Below are positions 56,680-64,000 of a stretch of DNA of 64,000 nt, in pieces. Position 1 is the stretch's first letter; each line of letters begins with the position of its first letter. Made by a program: the position numbers and the translations under genes. Source of the DNA: Petrolisthes cinctipes (lineage: Eukaryota > Arthropoda > Malacostraca > Decapoda > Porcellanidae). The notes beneath the pieces are model-generated. The model was not told where the DNA came from, ran no database searches, and saw only the letters and a list, made by a program, of their open reading frames with translations. The stretch lies in NCBI GenBank assembly GCA_033782935.1, contig JAWQEG010001395.1:1520501-1584500 (forward strand), read 5' to 3'.

Positions 56680-56868
56680 CCTTCGAGCTAATGCGCCGAC
56701 CATGCCAGTCCAAGAGCCATTAGATGTTATAGATCCAAAGCCGTGAGCGGGGACGATGATGGAGGTGAAGTTGAGTGCCGACTGGAGGATTCGTATCAGG
56801 TCGGCATTGTACCCTTGGGCATCACTCATATCCCTTGACCCGTCTGAATAATCCATTACTGCCGGCTT
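56680..56868 (-). CDS. Ionotropic receptor, exon 1 of those seen (S1)
   Basis: 189 nt, 63 codons. Acceptor TTTCTACTACAG, donor GTGAGT, phase 0 at both sides. The peptide has GYNADLIRILQSALNFT and then NGSWTGMVGALARR. This is the S1 start of ionotropic receptors: G...DLL..LA..LNF....... followed by NG.W.GM.G.L. The exon is internal, because a Lys codon directly follows the acceptor. Earlier exons (signal peptide, any N-terminal domain) must lie beyond 64 kb or be hidden by repeats. Confidence 0.92.
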
Positions 56869-56975
56869 CTGTAGTAGAAATATTTTTGGTATAACTAATG
56901 TCTGAGAGCATCAATTATTCAGTCATTTTGGATAATTAATTGTTTCAAATGAAGTAGATATGGCAAGTGCTATCG

Positions 56976-56978
<3 letters not shown>

Positions 56979-57049
<71 letters not shown>
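56979..57049. repeat. (TA)n microsatellite at palindrome left edge
   Basis: About 71 bases of TA. The Helitron-type 3' end adjoins it. The right edge of the palindrome has only 12 bases of TA (60802-60813). Confidence 0.95.
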
Positions 57050-57050
<1 letters not shown>

Positions 57051-57140
57051 TAGCTGCTCCGCCGCCCTTCGGGCGGCTAGGAGCCGCTAGCTCCTGCGGA
57101 GGGCTGGCGGCCTGCGGCCGCCCTTCCACCGCCCTTCGGG
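57050..57140 (-). other. Helitron-type 3' terminus, left arm
   Basis: Mirror image of the right terminus. On the minus strand it reads the GCCGCCCGAAGGGCGGC hairpin, a short spacer, then CTAG followed by T of the TA tract. Confidence 0.7.
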
Positions 57141-57411
57141 CGGTTTGGAGCAGATCGGGTGGTGGGTGGATAGAAGGAAGGGAAGGAGGGAAGGAAGGGG
57201 GAGAGGGAGGGATGGTTTAGTGGTTAGATAAAATAAATGGATGGATGGATGAATAGTAATAGAGGTGGGTGGGTGAATAATTGGAGGTATTAGTCGTTTT
57301 TAAATGTTTATTATATCAATCTTTCTCCCTCATTCAATAACTCCATCATTCTAATATTAGCATAATTAATAATATTTCCTTCTTTTTCTATTAATAGCGT
57401 CACTAAGCATT

Positions 57412-57999
57412 TTACTGAAGTGCCTCCTGGTAAACGACATTTTTCACGACTCCGGTTGACGACATCACGTAGAGATTCTTCTCATCGGCGACTCGACTGC
57501 AGCCCACATAGAGTTGACCGTGGGAGAAGACCTGGTCCTTAAGGTTGAGGCCAACTACTTTCAGGGACTGTCCTTGGTGGGCATAGCTTAGACGAATAGG
57601 GAATTGGAGACGTTGGAACTGAATTGGACAATCTGAGGGCCTCAGAGGGATTTTTGGAATGAAGACATCTTCGCCTTTACCTTTGCCAGTCAGGATTGTG
57701 GCCTCCACCAGACGTGGCATCATTGTTTTAACTCTTAATCTTGTGCCATTGCAAAGTTTTGGTGTGTTCAGGTTTCTAAGAAGCATTATCGGACATCCCA
57801 ACTTCAGTTCCAAATTGTGAGGTGGCATCCCTGGTGGATCTAGACTGTTCAGGAATTCTGCTGGGTAGTTGACCACTTGATCATCGTCGGGCACTGTATC
57901 AACTGATTTGTACTTCATTGACCTGCCAGGCTGAGCATCCAGAAGTTTTTGGTTGATGTTGTTGACAGCTTCATTCTTTGGAGCTAGGATAGCTTCCAC
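57412..57999 (-). pseudogene. Helitron Pif1-like helicase C-terminus, left arm
   Basis: 195-codon frame, identical to its mirror copy. It corresponds to the last third of a Pif1-family helicase domain as found in Helitron RepHel proteins: MKYKSVDTVPDDDQVVNYPA, LGCPIMLLRNLNTPKLCNGT, QFPIRLSYAHQGQSLKVVGL (motif V region, where TINKSQGQ is usual) and VFSHGQLYVGCSRVADEKNL (motif VI, with the arginine finger). The Rep domain and helicase motifs I-IV are absent, so alone it is inactive. The frame as reported opens with GTG; no real start is visible. Confidence 0.88.
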
Positions 58000-58721
58000 G
58001 TTTCGTTATTTGTGGTTTCGTTGTATGTGAAAATAAATATGGCAATAATGAAAATAAATGTGACAAAAGTAAAATAAATCGTGAAAATAAATATGGCAAT
58101 AATGAAAATCAATTTGACCAAAGTGAAATTATATATGACAATACTGAGAATCGATATGACAATGGAATCAATCATAAAAATGCATAAAATTTAATAATAG
58201 GTTTAATAATAGGTAAAATAAATCGTGAACGACAATATACTTACTGAGATAACGCATAAACAAATCGAATAATATCCGTGCTAAAATATGTTCATGAGCT
58301 GTTGATTAAAATAAATATGGGAATAATGAAAATCAATTTGACAAAAGTAAAATAAATCGTGAACGACAATATACTTAGTGAGAAAACGCATAAACAAATC
58401 GAATAATATCCGTGCTGTAGCCTAAAATAGTTTATCATAATTACGCTCTCATTTTTAGGGTGGTTTTAGGGGTAACAACTTTATTACTCATGGCGCTGCA
58501 GTACGCAAGCCAGTAAACCTAGGAAACTTTAGTTTACAGATTCTGGTGTGTAAAATCAAGCTCTACAAATCTGTAAGAAAAAATTTACCTAAATGAAACT
58601 TTAAAAATTACCGTGTTTTTGCGGAAAGCTGAACAGTGGTATGGTGATTCCGTAGATTTTTTCCCCTGTATTTTATTATTATTTCGCTAGCACGTTTCGT
58701 TATATGTGGTTTCGTTGTATG
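57998..58721. repeat. Segment bounded by 30-bp direct repeats, left arm
   Basis: CACGTTTCGTTATTTGTGG at 57998 recurs, one base different, at about 58691 (CACGTTTCGTTATATGTGG), both followed by TTTCGTTGTATG. Between them lie AATAAATATGGCAATAATGA repeats and a duplicated block of about 75 bases (58218-58290 and 58347-58425). It replaces the helicase sequence expected upstream. Mirrored at about 59130-59853. Confidence 0.7.
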
Positions 58722-58806
58722 ACCCCCCCTAAACCTGAAGGGGATCAAGACTCACCTACATGCAAATTTTGAGGACACAAAGTTGGACGGTTTAGGCGTG
58801 CATCGC

Positions 58807-58810
<4 letters not shown>

Positions 58811-58853
<43 letters not shown>

Positions 58854-58877
58854 GACAGATCTTGGCTTTATGTATAT

Positions 58878-58973
<96 letters not shown>

Positions 58974-58997
58974 ATATACATAAAGCCAAGATCTGTC

Positions 58998-59041
<44 letters not shown>
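58811..59041. repeat. Palindrome centre: (CA)n-(TA)n-(TG)n
   Basis: (CA)n at 58811-58850, (TA)n from about 58878 to 58972, and (TG)n at 59001-59041. Coding-looking HTHTHT/YIYIYI frames on both strands are artefacts. Confidence 0.95.
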
Positions 59042-59044
<3 letters not shown>

Positions 59045-59851
59045 GCGATGCACGCCTAAACCGTCCAACTTTGTGTCCTCAAAATTTGCATGTAGGTGAG
59101 TCTTGATCCCCTTCAGGTTTAGGGGGGGTCATACAACGAAACCACATATAACGAAACGTGCTAGCGAAATAATAATAAAATACAGGGGAAAAAATCTACG
59201 GAATCACCATACCACTGTTCAGCTTTCCGCAAAAACACGGTAATTTTTAAAGTTTCATTTAGGTAAATTTTTTCTTACAGATTTGTAGAGCTTGATTTTA
59301 CACACCAGAATCTGTAAACTAAAGTTTCCTAGGTTTACTGGCTTGCGTACTGCAGCGCCATGAGTAATAAAGTTGTTACCCCTAAAACCACCCTAAAAAT
59401 GAGAGCGTAATTATGATAAACTATTTTAGGCTACAGCACGGATATTATTCGATTTGTTTATGCGTTTTCTCACTAAGTATATTGTCGTTCACGATTTATT
59501 TTACTTTTGTCAAATTGATTTTCATTATTCCCATATTTATTTTAATCAACAGCTCATGAACATATTTTAGCACGGATATTATTCGATTTGTTTATGCGTT
59601 ATCTCAGTAAGTATATTGTCGTTCACGATTTATTTTACCTATTATTAAACCTATTATTAAATTTTATGCATTTTTATGATTGATTCCATTGTCATATCGA
59701 TTCTCAGTATTGTCATATATAATTTCACTTTGGTCAAATTGATTTTCATTATTGCCATATTTATTTTCACGATTTATTTTACTTTTGTCACATTTATTTT
59801 CATTATTGCCATATTTATTTTCACATACAACGAAACCACAAATAACGAAAC

Positions 59852-60439
59852 GTGGAAGCTATCCTAGCTCCAAAGAATGAAGCTGTCAACAACATCAACC
59901 AAAAACTTCTGGATGCTCAGCCTGGCAGGTCAATGAAGTACAAATCAGTTGATACAGTGCCCGACGATGATCAAGTGGTCAACTACCCAGCAGAATTCCT
60001 GAACAGTCTAGATCCACCAGGGATGCCACCTCACAATTTGGAACTGAAGTTGGGATGTCCGATAATGCTTCTTAGAAACCTGAACACACCAAAACTTTGC
60101 AATGGCACAAGATTAAGAGTTAAAACAATGATGCCACGTCTGGTGGAGGCCACAATCCTGACTGGCAAAGGTAAAGGCGAAGATGTCTTCATTCCAAAAA
60201 TCCCTCTGAGGCCCTCAGATTGTCCAATTCAGTTCCAACGTCTCCAATTCCCTATTCGTCTAAGCTATGCCCACCAAGGACAGTCCCTGAAAGTAGTTGG
60301 CCTCAACCTTAAGGACCAGGTCTTCTCCCACGGTCAACTCTATGTGGGCTGCAGTCGAGTCGCCGATGAGAAGAATCTCTACGTGATGTCGTCAACCGGA
60401 GTCGTGAAAAATGTCGTTTACCAGGAGGCACTTCAGTAA
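59852..60439 (+). pseudogene. Helitron Pif1-like helicase C-terminus, right arm
   Basis: Exact mirror of 57412-57999, same 195 codons. The stop is 362 bases before the Helitron-type 3' terminus at 60801, a normal 3' spacing for a RepHel gene. No Rep domain, no helicase motifs I-IV. Confidence 0.88.
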
Positions 60440-60704
60440 AATGCTTAGTGACGCTATTAATAGAAAAAGAAGGAAATATTATTAATTATGCTAATATTAG
60501 AATGATGGAGTTATTGAATGAGGGAGAAAGATTGATATAATAAACATTTAAAAACGACTAATACCTCCAATTATTCACCCACCCACCTCTATTACTATTC
60601 ATCCATCCATCCATTTATTTTATCTAACCACTAAACCATCCCTCCCTCTCCCCCTTCCTTCCCTCCTTCCCTTCCTTCTATCCACCCACCACCCGATCTG
60701 CTCC

Positions 60705-60801
60705 AAACCGCCCGAAGGGCGGTGGAAGGGCGGCCGCAGGCCGCCAGCCCTCCGCAGGAGCTAGCGGCTCCTAGCCGCCCGAAGGGCGGCGGAGCAGCTA
60801 G
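60705..60801 (+). other. Helitron-type 3' terminus, right arm
   Basis: Cluster of GC stems (CCGCCCGAAGGGCGG, GGCGGCCGCAGGCCGCC, AGGAGCTAGCGGCTCCT). The last one, GCCGCCCGAAGGGCGGC, sits just before GGAGCAG-CTAG, followed by T. A short hairpin about ten bases before CTRR and insertion beside T are the classic Helitron 3' end. Confidence 0.75.
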
Positions 60802-60813
60802 TATATATATATA

Positions 60814-61061
60814 TCTCACCTGACCTCACCTCACATGCCCGTCTACTCTGTTGGAAATTTCCTCGTTATCAATTCTGTTAACACTTTGTCACACTTAAAA
60901 TGTCCATAGCTCATGTTGACATTTTTATCATATGTAACGGAAATGTCTGTGTTTGTATGTGTGCATATGTGTATATGTTTATGTATACAGGGAGTGATGT
61001 TGCCTCTACTGCCCTGACGGGGTTCATGGGCTCCTGTCAGTGGATGACGTGGGACTGGTAG
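60814..61061. other. No gene seen
   Basis: Unique-looking DNA between the palindrome and the minisatellite. It begins with CTCACCTGACCTCACCTCAC. Confidence 0.4.
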
Positions 61062-61160
61062 ACGGAAAAAATGGCACCGGAAAAAATGGCACGGGAACAA
61101 ATGGCACCAGAAAAAATGGCACAGGAAATTATGGCACATTTTTCTGCACAGTAAATATTG
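61062..61160. repeat. 15-17-bp minisatellite (AAAAAATGGCAC)
   Basis: About five to six imperfect units of GGAAAAAATGGCACGGG type, decaying into AAATATTGGCAC. Cys/His-rich minus-strand translation here is only a by-product of the repeat. Confidence 0.85.
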
Positions 61161-61186
61161 GCACAGTAGAGTTATCCGAACCTCTT

Positions 61187-61296
61187 TCAACGTTGAGAAT
61201 GGTTTGGAAAATTCACTTGTTCGAACTCTGTTCAGTTGCTCGCCAACATTCCTTGGACCCTGGTCCACCACTATCAGCCATGTCTGTACGTCTGAT
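61187..61296. mobile_element. Half-copy of the 31.96-kb palindromic MITE
   Basis: GAATGGTTTGGAAAATTCAC through GGACCCTGGTCCA to CACTATCAGCCATG repeats the right half of 31960-32132. Its right end meets a TA inside the MULE frame; the left half is missing. Confidence 0.7.
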
Positions 61297-61677
61297 CGAA
61301 GTAGGTGACGAAAGGCTCCATGCCCTCTGGTGTGTTGTTTTTGAGGAAATCCATGCTAGCAAAAACATCCTCGAGAGGAAGAAAAGCTAAGCTGTCTACC
61401 ATACCACAGAACAACTTTATATCCTCATTTTTCTTGTAGACAGTTGCAAGCCCTAGCTCTTGTATTTTCCTCCATGATGACTGTGTCAGATGGTAGAAAC
61501 AACAACGAATGGCAACTTCTGTACCGAGAATTGCTGTGATGGCTTGTAGAGTTGCTTGTTCGAAGTCAAGCATAACGGTCGAAGGGTCTGGATACAGGTG
61601 ATATTCCGCACAATTCTCAAGAACTGCCTTGAAAAGTTCCTCATAAGTGTCTTGGGTCTTGTGTTGCAGGATGTTTC
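61274..61677 (-). pseudogene. MULE-type transposase fragment
   Basis: Minus strand, open from about 61677: LQHKTQDTYEELFKAV, VMLDFEQATLQAITAILGTE (second catalytic Asp in the DFE.A motif), RCCFYHLTQSSWRKIQELGL (the C...H motif), and LAFLPLEDVFASMDFL. This is the core of a Mutator-like (MULE) DDE transposase. The reading ends at the MITE junction near 61290, so the final Glu region is lost. The upstream part is cut by LINE copy J5. Confidence 0.85.
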
Positions 61678-61699
61678 ATGATGACGAAATGTTCGAAAG

Positions 61700-62000
61700 A
61701 AGGGTTCCGATTGTTAGTATTGTTTCATGATAGCGAAATATTCGAAACCCAATTGATACCTGTAATTACTGTCAGTGATACCACTACAGTACAGGACAAT
61801 ACTAATGTGGTTGTTTCTAAGAATATCCATGCACATCTACCGTCACCTTCTTTTAACATATCAGATGCTTCAGGGACTTGTCTACGGGCCTCAATTACTG
61901 CCCCAAGTACTACTCCTTGGGTTCTAGTGGCCCAGGATTAGACAAAACTTATAGTTTAAGTAAACCCTCAGGTCAAGGTGGTAGTGGGAAATCCCTCCAC
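61700..62000 (+). pseudogene. LINE copy J5: ORF1 C-terminus
   Basis: SDTTTVQDNTNVVVSKNIHA, then FNISDASGTCLRASITAPS, equals the C-terminal Ser-rich part of ORF1 in copy J1 with several changes. Earlier ORF1 is missing. Confidence 0.7.
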
Positions 62001-62060
62001 GAGGCTTCCCAAGAATCAGTACTAAAGTAACACTATTCAAGGTCCTTTAGTGGAATTGCC

Positions 62061-62760
62061 GTGGCTTGCGTGCTTCTTGGGAGGAACTGCGAGTTCTTCT
62101 CTCTAGCTTCTCTCCTGCATGTGTTTCTCTCTAAGAGACAATGCTTGGGGACTACATTCCTGCCAGTCTTCCAGCATTTTATTCCTGCACTGTGCATGTT
62201 ATTCCAGCACTGTGCATTTTATTCCAATTCATTTGAAGGGCAGGGTCATCATGATGGCTCTGCCATCCTAGTACGGCGAGTTGTTCCATGCACGAGCCTG
62301 GAGCTTGACACTCCGCTCCAGGCTGTCGTAGTTATGGTTTTTATGGATCATCCCTACCCTGTGTGCATCTTATACCTTCCTCCCAGTGTTACAGTTGAAA
62401 GGGGAGATCTCAACCGTCTTGTACGGGACCCTCCCTCTCCCTTTATTTTATTGGGTGATTTTAATGATCGTCATCTTCTGTGGGGTGACAGTTTGGTCAA
62501 CCCCAGGGGTGTTTTATTGGCTTCTTTTATTGAGGATGAGGGATTAGGGTTTTTTAATACGAGAGATGTGACACATTTTAATAGCCCTACTGGGACTTTT
62601 ACCGCCATTGACACTTTTCTCTGCTAACCCTGTGCTCTGTTGGATTTTACTTGGAGTGTGTTGCCCGACTTATATGATAATGACCACTTTCCTATACTTT
62701 TAGAAAATAACAGGAACGAACCACAGTCTCATCTTCCTAGATGGAGATTAGAGAGAGCTA
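62061..62760 (+). pseudogene. LINE copy J5: AP endonuclease
   Basis: The frame 62061-62627 includes PSPFILLGDFNDRHLLWGDS and THFNSPTGTFTAIDTF, then a stop at 62625. The catalytic segment DNDHFPILLENN follows at about 62670-62705 in a continued reading. N-terminal strands are recognisable (RNCEFFSLASLLHVF region). Close to functional length but broken. Confidence 0.8.
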
Positions 62761-62826
62761 ACTTCTTCGGTCTCTTCTGTAGCAGTTTTTGGTAGCTCTG
62801 ACGAGGCTGTAACATATTTCACTATT

Positions 62827-63098
62827 ATGCTCCACTCTGCTGCTCTCAACTCTATCCCTAAAACTTTTGGCCACTTTCCTAAACATCCTGTCCCTTGGTG
62901 GACACCAATCTGCACCACTGCTGTGCGAGAGAAGCACGCTGCTTTTTCTCGCCTTCATCCCAATTGTGGGGACCCAACTCTTTTAGAGGACTTCCGACGG
63001 GCAAGGGCTCAGGCTAGACGGGTTTTAAAAAAGGTACGACGTGCATCTTGGAAGGTCTATGTGTCTTCAATTAATACCAAAACCCCATTGTTTAGGAG
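62827..63098 (+). pseudogene. LINE copy J5: linker between endonuclease and RT
   Basis: LHSAALNSIPKTFGHFPKHP, then TTAVREKHAAFSRLHPN and RRASWKVYVSSINTKTPLF. The frame changes at about 63095, where a sister copy keeps TQVFRRVRK, indicating a small deletion. Confidence 0.8.
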
Positions 63099-64000
63099 AT
63101 GGCGGAGAAGTTTTCTCCTCGTTCTCCACCTGTTCTTAAGGTCAATGGAATTAAGATCATGGATGGTTTGACAGTGGCCAATACCATGGCGGAGGCTTTT
63201 GCAAAGGTCTCCAGCCGTGACTCTCGACCTCTGGCTGTCAGGCATGAGTTAAGAGCCAAGGAGCGTTCTGTACTGGATTTCTCAGGGAATGAGAATGAAA
63301 ATTATAACCATATATTTACCCTGAGAAACCTGCATTCTGCTCTCTCTCTCTGCGGCGACACTTCTCCTGGGCCAGACAGCATCCCATATGCAATGTTACG
63401 ACACTTGGGTGAGGAGGCGATCTCATTTCTTTTAGCTTTATATAACAGAATCTGGCTGGAGGGTGTCTTCCCTTCAGGGTGGAGGGTTGCTACCATCCTT
63501 CCTTTTCTCAAGCAGGGCAAGGACTCTGGTGTTGCCCTCAATTATCGACCAATTGCCTTGACCTCCTGTCTCTGTAAACTATTTGAAAAGATGGTGAATG
63601 TCAGACTGGTATACTTCTTGGAACGGGGTGATTTTCTGTCTCCGTCCCAGTCTGGCTTTCGTAAATACCGTTCCACTACAGATGCTCTGGTCAGGTTGGA
63701 AGCTGCTGCATGTGAGACCTTTGCACGACATCAACACCTTGTCTGTGTATTCTTCGATTTAGAGAAAGCCTATGACACTACATGGCAATATGGCATCCTG
63801 CAGCAACTCCATTTATATGGCCTGCGGGGTCGCCTTACACGCTTTCTTAAGGAGTTTCTCAGTAATCGCAGTTTTTCTGTGAGAGTTGGTACAACCCACT
63901 CAGCATCTGTTGCACAGGAGGAGGGCGTCCCCCAGGGAAGCGTCCTCAGTGTTACATTGTTTGCAGTAGCAATTAATGCCATTGCCTCATCCCTTCCAGA
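63099..64000 (+). CDS. LINE copy J5: open reverse transcriptase, runs off window
   Basis: From the ATG at 63099 the frame stays open for 300 codons to the last base of the window. Order: MAEKFSPRSPPVLKVNGIK linker, DTSPGPDSIPYAMLRHLG, NYRPIALTSCLCKLFEKMVN, SQSGFRKYRSTTDALVRLE, VCVFFDLEKAYDTTW (first catalytic Asp), and EEGVPQGSVLSVTLFAVAIN. The YVDD box would fall about 10 residues beyond the edge. ATG 63099 is simply the first Met after the linker break and is not a proven start. Best-preserved RT in the window. Confidence 0.85.
   Translation, partial: MAEKFSPRSPPVLKVNGIKIMDGLTVANTMAEAFAKVSSRDSRPLAVRHELRAKERSVLDFSGNENENYNHIFTLRNLHSALSLCGDTSPGPDSIPYAMLRHLGEEAISFLLALYNRIWLEGVFPSGWRVATILPFLKQGKDSGVALNYRPIALTSCLCKLFEKMVNVRLVYFLERGDFLSPSQSGFRKYRSTTDALVRLEAAACETFARHQHLVCVFFDLEKAYDTTWQYGILQQLHLYGLRGRLTRFLKEFLSNRSFSVRVGTTHSASVAQEEGVPQGSVLSVTLFAVAINAIASSLP

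Larger units (their letters stand above)
57050..60801. repeat. 3.75-kb near-perfect palindrome of two Helitron-like arms
   Basis: Every position compared sums to 117851 with its partner (for example 57051/60800, 57412/60439, 57999/59852), so the arms of 1,876 bases align without indels around 58925/58926. The only mismatch I found is the C at 58919 opposite A at 58932, in the central TA tract. Each arm carries, from outside in, a GC hairpin cluster, a helicase C-terminal frame, an AT-rich zone with internal duplications, a (CA)n run and the shared (TA)n centre. Confidence 0.95.

Noticed and set aside
58783..59068. HTHTHT/YIYIYI frames on both strands
   Set aside because: Microsatellite translations at the palindrome centre.

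Overview
This window is eukaryotic. It is AT-rich and full of TA, CA and GA microsatellites, with consensus splice sites and dense layered transposable elements. The element families (Jockey-type LINEs, Ty3/Gypsy Pol resembling the CsRn1 clade, tRNA-derived SINEs, TTAA-targeted MITEs, Helitron, Tc1/mariner, MULE) and a divergent ionotropic receptor point to an arthropod. A decapod crustacean is most likely, but that is inference because no database could be searched.

The only host gene I can support is a minus-strand ionotropic-receptor gene (IR/iGluR superfamily) stretched across at least 43.7 kb. Six short exons at 56868-56680, 54285-54127, 42574-42433, 31209-31086, 21933-21843 and 13273-13156 have AG/GT splice sites. 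Their phases match at every junction (0-0, 0-0, 0-1, 1-2, 2-0, 0-1) and join into 274 open codons. These cover the S1 ligand-binding half, M1, the pore region, M3 and much of S2. The N-terminus lies beyond the right edge. The end of S2 and M4 were not found at lower coordinates.

Almost everything else is mobile DNA, mostly inside the introns. 1-2.8 kb: decayed LINE split by a SINE. 6.4-9.8 kb: decayed Gypsy element (minus). 10.9-12.6 kb: TIR element. 14.5-17.1 kb: 37-bp minisatellite holding a solo LTR. 17.9-19.4 kb: TIR element. 19.4-21.3 kb: three SINE copies and a long hairpin. 22.6-26 kb: a PIN/FEN-like transposon-type gene remnant and LINE fragments. 26.2-30.4 kb: two copies of a long-TIR element. 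32-37.3 kb: two Gypsy elements with a Tc1 fragment. 38.3-38.9 kb: TTAA MITE. 41.7-42.2 kb: Tc1/mariner. 43.2-56.4 kb: a pile of Jockey-type LINE copies in both orientations, interrupted by TTAA MITEs and a foldback. 57.05-60.80 kb: an almost perfect 3.75-kb palindrome made of two inverted Helitron-like arms. 61.0-64.0 kb: MULE fragment, then a Jockey copy whose reverse transcriptase is still open at the window edge.

The genes do not form an operon or pathway. The picture is of one chemosensory-type receptor gene whose introns have been inflated by several nested rounds of transposition.
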